Positions 25,672 to 34,819 of a stretch of 61,269 bases of DNA are shown here, piece after piece (positions within the stretch are counted from its first letter, which is position 1; each line of letters opens with the position of its first letter). The translations under genes were made by a program, and so were the position numbers. Origin of the DNA: an uncultured Clostridium sp. (GTDB lineage: Bacteria; Bacillota_A; Clostridia; TANB77; CAG-508); the NCBI GenBank assembly GCA_947382445.1, contig CANCZH010000002.1, forward strand, positions 1 to 61,269, written 5' to 3'. Below the pieces are notes generated by a model that was given only the letters and a program-made list of their open reading frames with translations, did not search any database and had not been told where the DNA came from.

Positions 25672-27126
25672 ATGGGTAAAAATAAATTTTTTCAAAAAAT
25701 AAAGGATTATTGCATTAAAGATACAACTAGAACAATATTATTAGTAGCAATATTAATTGCTGTATATGTTGTTTTGAATTTGTGGATGCAAACAATTAAT
25801 TTAGCACAAATAGATTTAACAAAAGATAAGTTACATACATTAACTGACCAATCTAAAAATATTGCTAAATCAATTGATAAAAATATGACTTTTTATGTGT
25901 GGCAATATGATGAAAATTCTTCAGTAATTGATTTATTAAAACAATATAATAGTGAAAACTCAAAAATTACATATAAAATTGTTACAAATGATGATGTAGA
26001 AAACAAAGAAAAATATAATTTTGAAAATAATTATCCTGCTATTATAGGTGAAGCAGAAGATGGAAGATATGCATATATAAATGATTCTGATTTATATACA
26101 TATGATGCAAGCTATAATGTTGTTGATTTATCTGAACAAAAATTAACAAATGCTATAAATAATTTATCTGCTTCTGAAAATACAAAAGTATATTTCTTAG
26201 AAGGAAAAACAAATTATACAGTAGATGAAGGAATATATTATTTAGGTTCATACTTAAAAAATGAATATTATGAGGTTAATAGTATTAATTTAATATCAGA
26301 CCCTACAATTCCAGAGGATTGTGATGTTTTAGCAATTATGGGACTAGCATCAGACTTATCTGAGACTGAAGCAAATAATATTTGTTCATATATTGAAAAA
26401 GGTGGAGACTTAATTATTACTAATGATATTGATTATAATAATGTAAATAGAAATTTTCCTAATTTTCAAAAAGTATTAGATGAATATGCAATTTCAATGC
26501 CTAATAAGGTTGTTCAAGAAGCTTCAAGTAATACAGTTTCTGGTTATAGTAATGTAGTTATTCAATCAGAAATTGCTTCTGACCACGAAATAACAAGATT
26601 GATGTATAATTATGATAAAAATTTGAGTTCAGGGTATGCTTTTAAACCAATATTATTGGCTTCTGGTATTATTGAATTAGATACAGAAAAGATGTCTCAA
26701 AATAATATTACAGCTACTCCTATTATGATGACTTCAACTTCTGCTACTTTGGCTAATATTTCTACAAAGACTACTGAAGAGAATTCTGATGGTTCTTATT
26801 ATGTTTTGGGTGCTGCAATTCAAAAAACAGTTGAGTCAGGTGATGAGTCTAGATTAGTTGTTTTTGCTACTACTTCTTCTTTCTCTGATAATTCTTTGGA
26901 TAATCAAAATCCAATGTTTGCATATAATTCAAATATTATTATGAATTCATTTGCATTTGCTTCTAATAGAGGAGAATTGTATTCTATTAGAAAAACTTCA
27001 ACTTATACTCAGTATGCTCCAACTGAGAAACAAGATATGGTTGTTAAGGTTGTTATTTATGCTGTGCCTGTTTGTGTTGCAGTTGTTGGAGCTTTTGTGT
27101 GGATTTATCGCCGTAGACTTAAATAG
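25672..27126 (+). CDS. GldG-like ABC auxiliary protein
   Basis: 484 residues: N-terminal membrane helix (~20-40), a large exterior ABC_transp_aux-type domain beginning QIDLTKDKLHTLTDQSK, and a C-terminal helix (VVIYAVPVCVAVVGAFVW) before RRRLK. Typical third component of Gld-type exporters; its exact job is unknown. Confidence 0.8.
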   Translation: MGKNKFFQKIKDYCIKDTTRTILLVAILIAVYVVLNLWMQTINLAQIDLTKDKLHTLTDQSKNIAKSIDKNMTFYVWQYDENSSVIDLLKQYNSENSKITYKIVTNDDVENKEKYNFENNYPAIIGEAEDGRYAYINDSDLYTYDASYNVVDLSEQKLTNAINNLSASENTKVYFLEGKTNYTVDEGIYYLGSYLKNEYYEVNSINLISDPTIPEDCDVLAIMGLASDLSETEANNICSYIEKGGDLIITNDIDYNNVNRNFPNFQKVLDEYAISMPNKVVQEASSNTVSGYSNVVIQSEIASDHEITRLMYNYDKNLSSGYAFKPILLASGIIELDTEKMSQNNITATPIMMTSTSATLANISTKTTEENSDGSYYVLGAAIQKTVESGDESRLVVFATTSSFSDNSLDNQNPMFAYNSNIIMNSFAFASNRGELYSIRKTSTYTQYAPTEKQDMVVKVVIYAVPVCVAVVGAFVWIYRRRLK

Positions 27127-27152
27127 TCCGTTGAAAGTAAAGGGAGAAGAAA

Positions 27153-28802
27153 ATGAAGTTAAAAAAATCAACAATAGCTCTAATAGTGATTCTAATATTG
27201 TATACTATTTTATCTTTTTATAAGTTGGGAGATAATAAGAATCCTCAAACTTTTGTTAATTTAAAAGATAAGGAACAACTTACATATAGAATTGATTCTG
27301 ATGATATAGTTATTAGCAATTTAATTATATATACTGGAAATGATTTGTCATATGTTACTGTTTTTCTGGCTGATGAGTATTTGAATTATGATACATATGT
27401 GTATGACAAGTCTTTTGAAGCTACTTCTGTTTTTAAGTGGAATAAAGTAGATATAAATGAAAATGCTAAAAGTTATAATTATATTGTTTTGCAATCATAT
27501 TTTGATACTACTGTTTTGGGCGAATTTAAGGTTTTTGACCAAAATGGTAATGAAGTAACTTTAACTCCTATGGGAGAAAGAGAAAAGATTTTACTAGATG
27601 AACAAGGAACTGTGCCTACTGAGTATTCATATATGAATAGTTCATATTTTGATGAAGTTTATTTTCCAAGAACTGCCTATGAACAATTGCATAATCTTCC
27701 AATATATGAATATACTCATCCACCATTAGGAAAATTAATAATGTCTATTCCAATGAGCTTTTTGGGGGTAACTCCTTTTGCATATAGATTAATGGGCAAT
27801 ATTGCTGGTATTTTCATGATACTTGTTATGTATGCAATAGCAAAAGAATTGTTTAAAGATGCAAAATATGGATTGTTTGCAGCTAGCATTATGGCTTTAG
27901 ATGGAATGCATTTTGTATTAACAAGAATTGGAACAGTTGATAGCTTTTTATTACTATTTTGTTTAACATCATTTTTATTTTTTATAAAGTATTTAAAAGT
28001 GAAAAAAGAAGCTACATTTAAAGAGAAAATTATACCATTAATATTGTCTGGTACTTTTTGGGGAATGGCAATATCAGTAAAATGGACTGCTGCATTTGTA
28101 GGTCTTGGAATGGGAATAATTTATTTTGTAGATTTAATATGGAATAAGAAGTTTAATTTTAAATTAATATTATGGTCAGTTCTTGCTTTTGTGATAATTC
28201 CTGTTGTTATTTATATAGTTTCATACATTCCAATAATGAGAAATCCTAATTCAGGAATTACAAGTGTAAAAACTTTTTTTGACTATCAAAAGAAGATGTA
28301 TGACTATCATTCAAAACTTGAGGCAGAACATCCATATACAAGTAATTGGTATACATGGCCAATTATGAAAAGACCTGTATGGTTTTATGCTGCATATCAT
28401 GAAAATGGAGATTATGGAACAATAGCTTGTATGGGAAATCCTGCTATATGGTGGTTTGCAATAGGAACATCAATTTTTACTCTATTATATTCTTTAATAA
28501 AAAGAGATAAAGTTGCTTTAATGTTAGTAACAATGATTTGTTCTACATGGCTTACTTATGCATTTATTGGAAGAATAATGTTCCTTTATCATTATTTTAT
28601 AACACTTCCATTTGTAATGTTAACTATTGTATTTATGATACAAAAATTAGTACAGTGGAAAGAGAAGTTTAAATATGCTATGCCTGTTTTAACTGCTATA
28701 TTTTTAATAGTATTCATATATTTCTATCCAGTTTATTCAGGTAAGCCAACTACTATGGAATATGTACAAAAAACTAAATTATTAGAAACATGGTATTATT
28801 AG
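27153..28802 (+). CDS. PMT-family (GT39) glycosyltransferase-like membrane protein
   Basis: 549 residues. One N-terminal helix, an exterior domain (~40-170), then DEVYFPRTAYEQL and YTHPPLGKL, the D-E/H-P-P-x-GK motifs of polyprenyl-phosphate-sugar-dependent protein mannosyltransferases, and some nine membrane helices including HFVLTRIGTVDSFL. Likely moves a sugar from a lipid carrier to an exported target. The N-terminal exterior domain is unusual for plain PMT. RBS AAGGGAGAAG. Confidence 0.8.
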   Translation: MKLKKSTIALIVILILYTILSFYKLGDNKNPQTFVNLKDKEQLTYRIDSDDIVISNLIIYTGNDLSYVTVFLADEYLNYDTYVYDKSFEATSVFKWNKVDINENAKSYNYIVLQSYFDTTVLGEFKVFDQNGNEVTLTPMGEREKILLDEQGTVPTEYSYMNSSYFDEVYFPRTAYEQLHNLPIYEYTHPPLGKLIMSIPMSFLGVTPFAYRLMGNIAGIFMILVMYAIAKELFKDAKYGLFAASIMALDGMHFVLTRIGTVDSFLLLFCLTSFLFFIKYLKVKKEATFKEKIIPLILSGTFWGMAISVKWTAAFVGLGMGIIYFVDLIWNKKFNFKLILWSVLAFVIIPVVIYIVSYIPIMRNPNSGITSVKTFFDYQKKMYDYHSKLEAEHPYTSNWYTWPIMKRPVWFYAAYHENGDYGTIACMGNPAIWWFAIGTSIFTLLYSLIKRDKVALMLVTMICSTWLTYAFIGRIMFLYHYFITLPFVMLTIVFMIQKLVQWKEKFKYAMPVLTAIFLIVFIYFYPVYSGKPTTMEYVQKTKLLETWYY

Positions 28803-28812
28803 AAAATTATAA

Positions 28813-28846
28813 ACAGAAAAGTAATAATATGCTTTTCTGTTTTTTG
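28813..28846 (+). terminator. Terminator after the PMT gene
   Basis: ACAGAAAAG (28813-28821) pairs with CTTTTCTGT (28832-28840), then TTTTTG. Confidence 0.85.
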
Positions 28847-28908
28847 TATTAATAACTTGAAAAATTGCTAATTTAGTAATAAAATATAACAAAATGAGGG
28901 TGAAATAA

Positions 28909-29634
28909 ATGAAAAAGATTATACTGGTTATTATATATGTACTTATATTAGGTATTATAGTTTTTATTGGAAGAGATAGAATTTTTCTAAATAAAAAAGA
29001 AGATAAAAATGGAATTCAAGAAAATTTAGATAGTCTAAGTGTAAAAAATGAAGTACAAAATGTCGAAAAGAAAATAGATGATTGGAGATTAATTTTAGTA
29101 AATTATGAATATTCTATACCAGAAGATTATGAATTTGAATTAGCAAGTATAGATAAAACTAGAAAAGTTGACAAAAGAATAATAAATGATTTAAATAATA
29201 TGATAGCTAGTATGAGAAAAGATGGAATAAATAGTATGTGGATTCAGTCAGCATATAGAGATGAAAGTTTGCAAACTACTTTATTTAATGATAAGGTAGC
29301 ACAATATATGAAACAAGGAAATACTAAAGAGAAAGCAGAAGAGTTAACAATGCAAACAATAAATAAACCAGGAACAAGCGAACATAATTTAGGATTATCT
29401 ATTGATTTTAATTATGTGAATCTTCAATTTGAAACAACTAGTGCTTTTAAGTGGTTAGAGAAAAATGCAAAAGAATATGGATTTATTTTAAGATATAGAG
29501 AAGATAAAGAAGATATAACAAAAGTAGATTATGAACCATGGCATTGGAGATATGTTGGCAAAGAAAATGCTGAAAAAATAAATGAACTTGATATGTGTTT
29601 AGAAGAATATATTGAATATTTAAAAAATAACTAA
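28909..29634 (+). CDS. vanY: D-alanyl-D-alanine carboxypeptidase, VanY type (peptidase M15B)
   Basis: 241 residues with an N-terminal membrane anchor (~4-22). Zinc site: SEHNLGLSIDF (His and Asp ligands) and EPWHWRYVG (catalytic Glu and His ligand); AYRDESLQ is the substrate-binding block. Trims D-Ala from peptidoglycan stem peptides outside the membrane. Near VanRS-type regulators (30672-32427), but no vanHAX is present, so it may be an envelope-maintenance enzyme and not a resistance gene. Confidence 0.85.
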   Translation: MKKIILVIIYVLILGIIVFIGRDRIFLNKKEDKNGIQENLDSLSVKNEVQNVEKKIDDWRLILVNYEYSIPEDYEFELASIDKTRKVDKRIINDLNNMIASMRKDGINSMWIQSAYRDESLQTTLFNDKVAQYMKQGNTKEKAEELTMQTINKPGTSEHNLGLSIDFNYVNLQFETTSAFKWLEKNAKEYGFILRYREDKEDITKVDYEPWHWRYVGKENAEKINELDMCLEEYIEYLKNN

Positions 29635-29667
29635 AACTGTATAAAATAGACAGTTTTAGTTTTTTTA
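29631..29667 (+). terminator. Terminator after vanY
   Basis: CTAAAACTGT pairs with ACAGTTTTAG (29650-29659), followed by TTTTTTT. Overlaps the stop codon. Confidence 0.85.
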
Positions 29668-29787
29668 AAAGAAAAATATTATTGTTATAATATGCACTAA
29701 TGCAAGAGGAGGCTCTAAAATAATAAAAAGTGGAAATTAAAAATTAGTATTGTAGATTAAAATAAAATATCAAATATAAATTTTATT

Positions 29788-30512
29788 TTAATAACTTGTA
29801 ATAAAAATAGCTTTTGCAATATAAGGTGAAACCTCATTAATATCATACCAACCTGACGACTTACTATCTTTTTTACCACCATTAGGATTAGAAACATATA
29901 CTTTATTATTATTGTCAGTTGCAAGTAGAGCCATATAATGTGAGCTGGTTGTCCAACGGTTATTAGATGGTTTATTCCAAACGCAAACAATTATTGGTCT
30001 ATTAGACTTCAAATGTTCAATAATATTATTATTAGATAAATGTATACTATCATAATAGAAATCAGAATTATCAATATTATAATAAGATAGTTCTTCAGAA
30101 AAATTTTCATAATTCATAACTGGATAATATTTTTTTCTTAAATCTTCTGGTGAGTAGTCTTTATTATATCCACTTAATATAATAGACATTACAGTTATTC
30201 CGACATCCGTTTTCTTCCATAGTTCCGACCCCAATATTCTTTTTTGCTCCAAGAACTATTAGAGTTTTGCTTATATTCTTTGTATATTTTTTTGTTTTTT
30301 TCTTCGGTTGTAAAAATAGTAAAGTATCCATCTTTGTTTTTAACCGCTTCTTGTCCAATTCCATTATAGTTTTCATTATATCCTTGAGCAATTATATTAG
30401 GATTTTCTCTAATATTTGAAATAACTTTTGGAATATCAGGTTTTATAAAGAAATGTTTTATTAGTAAATAAGAAATAAGTACCAATATAAGTATTTTTAT
30501 TAATTTTTTCAT
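29788..30512 (-). CDS. C39-like cysteine peptidase, needs two +1 frameshifts at CGG
   Basis: Start at 30512 with CCTCC (AGGAGG) upstream. Codons 1-95 run to 30228; an in-frame CGG at 30227-30225 then breaks the frame. Skipping its C gives GTMEENGC (30226-30203), where a second in-frame CGG occurs (30202-30200); skipping that C joins the last frame to the stop at 29788. All three frames are used, giving 240 residues. The product has an N-terminal anchor (~5-22) and a papain-like domain with ENGCGITVMSIILSGY, SSHYMALLA and VSNPNG, i.e. catalytic Cys, His and Asn/Asp of Peptidase_C39_2. Without the two shifts the active-site Cys block is lost. Strongest single piece of evidence for the CGGN pattern. 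Confidence 0.8.
30199..30202 (-). other. CGGA +1 frameshift site (site 7), C39 peptidase codon 104
   Basis: Preceding codon TGT encodes the catalytic Cys. CGGA read as GGA gives the invariant Gly of C-G-[IP]-T and the frame that continues to the natural C-terminus. In frame only after site 6 has shifted. Confidence 0.85.
30224..30227 (-). other. CGGA +1 frameshift site (site 6), C39 peptidase codon 96
   Basis: Preceding codon GGT. CGGA read as GGA restores YWGGTMEENG. On the + strand it appears as TCCG. Confidence 0.8.
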
Positions 30513-30671
30513 TTAATAGACCTCCTTTTGATATGATTAGATTATAATCAAAAAGAAAATTTAATAATTTAAAAACTAATTAATAAATTCTTAAGATTTT
30601 CTTACTTTTAAAAACAAATATTAAATGATGTATGGAATGTGGTATAATAACTTTGAAAGAAGGGAACTACT

Positions 30672-31355
30672 TTGAATGTTTTGATTTTAGATGATGAAAA
30701 AGAAATTGCTGATTTAGTGGAACTATATTTAAAAAATGAAAATTATAATATATACAAATTTTATACATCAGAAGATGCAATAAATTGCATAGATACGCAG
30801 AAAATTGATTTAGCAATATTAGATGTTATGGTTAATGGAAAGAATGGATTTGAAATTTGTAAGTATATAAGAGACAAAAATTTAAAATTTCCAGTTATAA
30901 TGCTTACGGCAAAAGTAGAAGATAAAGATAAGATAACGGGATTGTTAATTGGTGCAGACGATTATATTACAAAACCATTTAATCCAATGGAATTGATGGC
31001 AAGAGTAAAATCAGCTCTTAGAAGATACACAACATATAATGATAATAATCAAGATAAAAGTATTTATATAGATGGATTAGAGATAAATGAAGATACACAT
31101 AAGTGCTTATTATATGACAAAGAAATAGAACTTACACCATTAGAGTTTGATATATTATTATACTTAGCTCATAAAAGAGGAAATGTTGTAAGTTCAGAGG
31201 AGCTATTTGAAAAAGTGTGGAAAGAGAAGTATTTAGAAAATAATAATACTGTAATGGTTCATATTAGGAGAATAAGAGAAAAATTAAAAGAGGATACACG
31301 AAATCCAAAGTTTATAAAAACAGTATGGGGAGTTGGATATAAGATTGAAAAATAA
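30672..31355 (+). CDS. VanR-like response regulator
   Basis: 227 residues, TTG start with GAAGGGA upstream. Receiver Asp in LAILDVMVNGKNG, LTAKVEDKDKITGLLIGADD and ITKPFNPMELMARVKS read like VanR of glycopeptide-resistance clusters; winged helix at the C-terminus (VWGVGYKIEK). A TATAAT at about 30641 may be its promoter. Followed by an overlapping VanS-like kinase. Confidence 0.85.
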   Translation: MNVLILDDEKEIADLVELYLKNENYNIYKFYTSEDAINCIDTQKIDLAILDVMVNGKNGFEICKYIRDKNLKFPVIMLTAKVEDKDKITGLLIGADDYITKPFNPMELMARVKSALRRYTTYNDNNQDKSIYIDGLEINEDTHKCLLYDKEIELTPLEFDILLYLAHKRGNVVSSEELFEKVWKEKYLENNNTVMVHIRRIREKLKEDTRNPKFIKTVWGVGYKIEK

Positions 31356-32427
31356 AGAGTTTATAAAATTAAGAAATAGTATAGCAATTAAGTCTGTTAT
31401 AAGAATAGTTTTATATAGTTTAGTTTCTATAATATTATTAGGAATATTTGTTGATGTTATTTTTAATGATAGCTTGGCAAATTTATTAGCACGTTTTGAT
31501 AGAGATATTTATTATTGGTGTGTTGCAAATAAAAGATTATTAATGTCAATTGCATTTTTAATAATATTTATAATAGTATCTTTTTTAGTTATTAGAAATA
31601 CAAGTAATAATGTAGTAAAAATAATATCAGCAATGGACAAAATATTGAAAGATCCTGAAAGAGAAATTAAGTTATCAGATGATTTAGTTATTTTGGAAAA
31701 TAGATTAAATAATATAAGAGTTGATTTAGTTACAAGTCAAAATAACGCCAAAGAACAAACACAAAAGAAAAATGATTTGATAATGTATATGGCACATGAT
31801 TTAAAAACACCACTTACTTCAATTATAGGTTATTTAACTTTGCTTTCAGAAGAAAAGAATATATCTAAAGGTTTGCAAGAAAAATACATAGATATTGCTT
31901 TAAAAAAATCATTAAGAGTTGAAGAACTTATAAATCAGTTTTTTGATATTACTAGATATAATTTACAAGATATGCCTATTACAAAGCAAAATATAAATCT
32001 AACAATGTTAATAGAACAGTTAGTAGAGGAATCTTATCCAATGTTGCAGGAGAAGAATTTAACATGTAAGTTTAATAATTCTGAAAATATTATGTGTTTT
32101 GGTGATGGAGATAAGCTTGCAAGGGCTTTTGGAAATTTATTAAAGAATGCTATAAGTTATAGTTATGAAAATACTTGTATAGATATAGAAATTGCCATAG
32201 AAAATGAAAAAAGAAAAATTGTTTTTAAAAATAAAGGTGATAAAATTCCAGAATATAAGCTAGAAAAAATTTTTGATAAGTTTTATAGAGGAGACGAAGC
32301 AAGAACTACAAGCAATGGCGGTGCAGGATTAGGACTTGCAATTACTAAGCAAATTATTGAGTTACATGGAGGAAAGATAAGTGTTAAAAATAATGATGAA
32401 TATATAGAGTTTTATATTGAACTATAA
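31333..32427 (+). CDS. VanS-like sensor histidine kinase
   Basis: 364 residues (or 360 from TTG 31345). Two membrane helices (~20-42 and ~68-90), HAMP-like linker, phospho-acceptor His in MAHDLKTPLTSIIGYLTLL, then EELINQFFDITRYNL, both as in VanS; HATPase with NLLKNAISYS and GGAGLGLAI. Overlaps the regulator gene by 23 bases. No vanH/A/X genes nearby; the nearest cell-wall genes are vanY and vanW. Confidence 0.85.
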   Translation: MDIRLKNKEFIKLRNSIAIKSVIRIVLYSLVSIILLGIFVDVIFNDSLANLLARFDRDIYYWCVANKRLLMSIAFLIIFIIVSFLVIRNTSNNVVKIISAMDKILKDPEREIKLSDDLVILENRLNNIRVDLVTSQNNAKEQTQKKNDLIMYMAHDLKTPLTSIIGYLTLLSEEKNISKGLQEKYIDIALKKSLRVEELINQFFDITRYNLQDMPITKQNINLTMLIEQLVEESYPMLQEKNLTCKFNNSENIMCFGDGDKLARAFGNLLKNAISYSYENTCIDIEIAIENEKRKIVFKNKGDKIPEYKLEKIFDKFYRGDEARTTSNGGAGLGLAITKQIIELHGGKISVKNNDEYIEFYIEL

Positions 32428-32597
32428 AATCTTACAAAAATATAAGAATTTTGTAAGGTATATCACTATAAATAATATAAAATAAGAAGTATAATATATG
32501 TAGCTAAATAGATTTTAATATTTAGGTAACAATTAGCTAATTATTGAAATAAAATGCATAATGAATAATCAATGTTGTTAAGTGAAAGGAGAATATT

Positions 32598-32957
32598 ATG
32601 AGCATTTTAGGAAATATAGTATGGCTTATATTTGGTGGCTTTTTTAGTGGACTTTCTTGGTGCATATCAGGAATTATTTGGTGTATTACAATAGTAGGAA
32701 TTCCATATGGGTTCCAATGTTTTAAATTTGCAACATTATCATTTGCGCCATTTGGTAAAGAAGTGCAATATGGCGGAGGAGTACCTTCATTAATTGCAAA
32801 TGTAATATGGATAATTTTCTTTGGTATTCCAATGGCATTAGAGAATTTCTTATTTGGATGTATCTGGTGCATAACAATAGTTGGTATTCCATTTGGACTT
32901 CCGTTTTTCAAAATTGCTAAGTTATCTTTAGCACCATTTGGAAGTAGAGTATTATAA
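32598..32957 (+). CDS. YccF domain membrane protein
   Basis: 119 residues made of two YccF repeats, each an amphipathic or membrane helix followed by the block WCITIVGIP(Y/F)G and FAPFG. Inner-membrane protein of unknown role. RBS AAAGGAG. The preceding 170 bases hold no other gene. Confidence 0.85.
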   Translation: MSILGNIVWLIFGGFFSGLSWCISGIIWCITIVGIPYGFQCFKFATLSFAPFGKEVQYGGGVPSLIANVIWIIFFGIPMALENFLFGCIWCITIVGIPFGLPFFKIAKLSLAPFGSRVL

Positions 32958-33001
32958 GTTTTTTTAAAATTCAACATTGATTATAAGTTATGTATTTTAC
33001 A

Positions 33002-33025
33002 AGGGAGCAGTATTTGCTCCTTTTT
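33002..33025 (+). terminator. Terminator after YccF gene
   Basis: GGAGCA (33004-33009) pairs with TGCTCC (33015-33020) followed by TTTTTC. Confidence 0.8.
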
Positions 33026-33077
33026 CTAATATATTAAAACACAATGTACACAAATTTATTTCATAAATTTGGCACAC

Positions 33078-33146
33078 GAACAAATTAACGGAAAGCCAAA
33101 GAGAAAAGTAAAAATTATGCTAATTTAATGGCTTTCCGATTTGTTC
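33078..33146. repeat. Long inverted repeat (GAACAAAT..CGGAAAGCCA)
   Basis: GAACAAAT-taa-CGGAAAGCCA (33078-33098) is matched by TGGCTTTCCG-ATTTGTTC (33129-33146), 18 paired bases with a three-base bulge and a 30-base loop, followed by TTTTATTG. Either a strong terminator or a small MITE-like element. Apart from this, the preceding terminator and the MerR promoter, the 32958-33266 gap is empty. Confidence 0.65.
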
Positions 33147-33187
33147 TTTTATTGTAGACAATAAAATTAAAAATTATAAAAAAACTA

Positions 33188-33218
33188 TTGACTTTGAGCT
33201 AACTCCAAGTGATATATA
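33188..33218 (+). promoter_or_regulatory. MerR-type promoter with 19-base spacer
   Basis: TTGACT (33188-33193) and TATATA (33213-33218) are 19 bases apart, the overlong spacing typical of MerR-controlled promoters, and a GAG-ctaa-CTC dyad lies in between. Probably bound by the MerR protein encoded next, which then autoregulates the operon to 35786. Confidence 0.65.
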
Positions 33219-33266
33219 TATAATATGAAAAAGTAGTAAAGATTTATTTTGAATTGGAGAAAAGAT

Positions 33267-33650
33267 ATGACAATAGCAGAAGTAAGTAAAAAATATAATT
33301 TAACGCCAGATACATTAAGATATTATGAGAGAATAGGTTTAATTTCAGATGTTCCTAGAAATGAAAGCGGAATACGTAATTATGATGAAAAGACATGCAA
33401 ACGAATTGAATTTATTAAATGTATGAGAAATGCAGGTGTTGAAATTGAAATATTGATAGAGTATATGACTTTGTTTGAAAAAGGAAAAAGTACAGTTGAA
33501 GCTAGAAAGAAGCTATTGGAAGAACAGAGAATAAAATTATTAGAAAAACAAAGAAATATTAATGAAACATTAGATAGGTTAAATTATAAAATAAATCTTT
33601 ATGAGGAAATTGTTTCTGGAAAAAGAAAAGATTTTACAGAGGAAAATTAA
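33267..33650 (+). CDS. MerR family regulator
   Basis: 127 residues from ATG 33267 (GGAGAAA upstream; a TTG 18 bases earlier is less likely). N-terminal winged HTH: TIAEVSKKYNLTPDTLRYYE, then IGLISDVPRNESGIRNY; C-terminal coiled-coil dimer helix (~85-125). Lacks effector Cys residues of metal sensors, resembling the regulators paired with aldo/keto reductases. Divides 14 bases from the reductase gene. Confidence 0.85.
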   Translation: MTIAEVSKKYNLTPDTLRYYERIGLISDVPRNESGIRNYDEKTCKRIEFIKCMRNAGVEIEILIEYMTLFEKGKSTVEARKKLLEEQRIKLLEKQRNINETLDRLNYKINLYEEIVSGKRKDFTEEN

Positions 33651-33664
33651 AAAGGAGGATAAAA

Positions 33665-34798
33665 ATGTTATACAAGGATTTTCAAGGTTTAAAATTATCA
33701 AGTTTAGGATTGGGTACAATGAGATTACCGGTTAAAGGAACTAATGGAGATACGCCAATTGATGAAGAAGAAACAGCTAAAATGGTAGAATATGCAATAA
33801 ATAATGGAATAAATTATTTTGATACTGCATGGGGATATCATAATGGTGAATCTGAACTTGTTATTGGTAAAGTTTTGCAAAAATATGATAGAAATAGTTT
33901 TTATTTGGCAACAAAGTTTCCTGGATATGATTTATCTAATATGGATAAGATTGAAGAGATTTTTGAAAAACAATTAGAAAAAACAGGAATGGAGTACTTT
34001 GATTTTTATTTAATTCATAATGTTTATGAGAAAAATGTTGACCCATATTTAGATCCTAAATATGGAATAATGGATTATTTATTAAAACAAAAAGAAAATG
34101 GTAGAATTAAGCATTTAGGTTTTTCTGTGCATGGAAGTTTTGATGTTATGAAAAAGTTTTTGGATGCTTATGGAAAATACATGGAGTTTTGTCAAATTCA
34201 ATTAAATTATTTAGATTATGAATTTCAAGATGCAAAACTTAAAGTTAATCTATTAAATGAACTTAATATTCCAATTTGGGTTATGGAACCATTAAGAGGT
34301 GGAAAGCTTGCTAATCTTTCAGAAGAGAATGAGAAAATATTAAAAGATATTAGACCAAATGAGACAGTACCAGCTTGGGCTTTTAGATTTTTACAGTCAG
34401 TTCCAGGTGTTACAATGGTTCTTTCAGGTATGTCATCAATGGAACAATTAAGACAAAATATTGAAACTTTTAAAGAAGATAAACCATTAAATGAGGAGGA
34501 AATGAAAGCAATATTAGATATGGCAAGAAAAATGGTAAATGAAAAGACTCTTCCTTGTACAGCTTGCCGTTATTGTACAGCTCATTGTCCAAAGGGAATT
34601 GATATTCCAAGAATATTATCTTTATATAATGAACATGTGTTTACAGGTGGAGGTTTTATAGCACCTATGGCTATTAGTGCTATTCCAGATGATAAAAAGC
34701 CAAGTGCTTGTATTGGATGCAGAAGTTGTGAGGCGGTTTGCCCACAACAATTAAAAATATCAGAAGCAATGTCTAATTTTGTAGATTTATTAAAATAA
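33665..34798 (+). CDS. Aldo/keto reductase with C-terminal 4Fe-4S domain
   Basis: 377 residues. TIM-barrel aldo/keto reductase domain (~1-280) with catalytic Asp/Tyr in FDTAWGYHNGESE and His in LIHNVYE, followed by a ferredoxin-like domain with CTACRYCTAHCPKGIDIP and CIGCRSCEAVCPQ, two 4Fe-4S clusters. A redox enzyme of anaerobes with unknown substrate. Likely controlled by the MerR protein upstream. Confidence 0.85.
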   Translation: MLYKDFQGLKLSSLGLGTMRLPVKGTNGDTPIDEEETAKMVEYAINNGINYFDTAWGYHNGESELVIGKVLQKYDRNSFYLATKFPGYDLSNMDKIEEIFEKQLEKTGMEYFDFYLIHNVYEKNVDPYLDPKYGIMDYLLKQKENGRIKHLGFSVHGSFDVMKKFLDAYGKYMEFCQIQLNYLDYEFQDAKLKVNLLNELNIPIWVMEPLRGGKLANLSEENEKILKDIRPNETVPAWAFRFLQSVPGVTMVLSGMSSMEQLRQNIETFKEDKPLNEEEMKAILDMARKMVNEKTLPCTACRYCTAHCPKGIDIPRILSLYNEHVFTGGGFIAPMAISAIPDDKKPSACIGCRSCEAVCPQQLKISEAMSNFVDLLK

Positions 34799-34819
34799 TT
34801 TTAAAAGGAGATTAATATT

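Noticed and set aside
28909..32427. A glycopeptide resistance cluster
   Set aside because: Regulators and VanY are present, but vanH, vanA/B and vanX are missing from the whole window.
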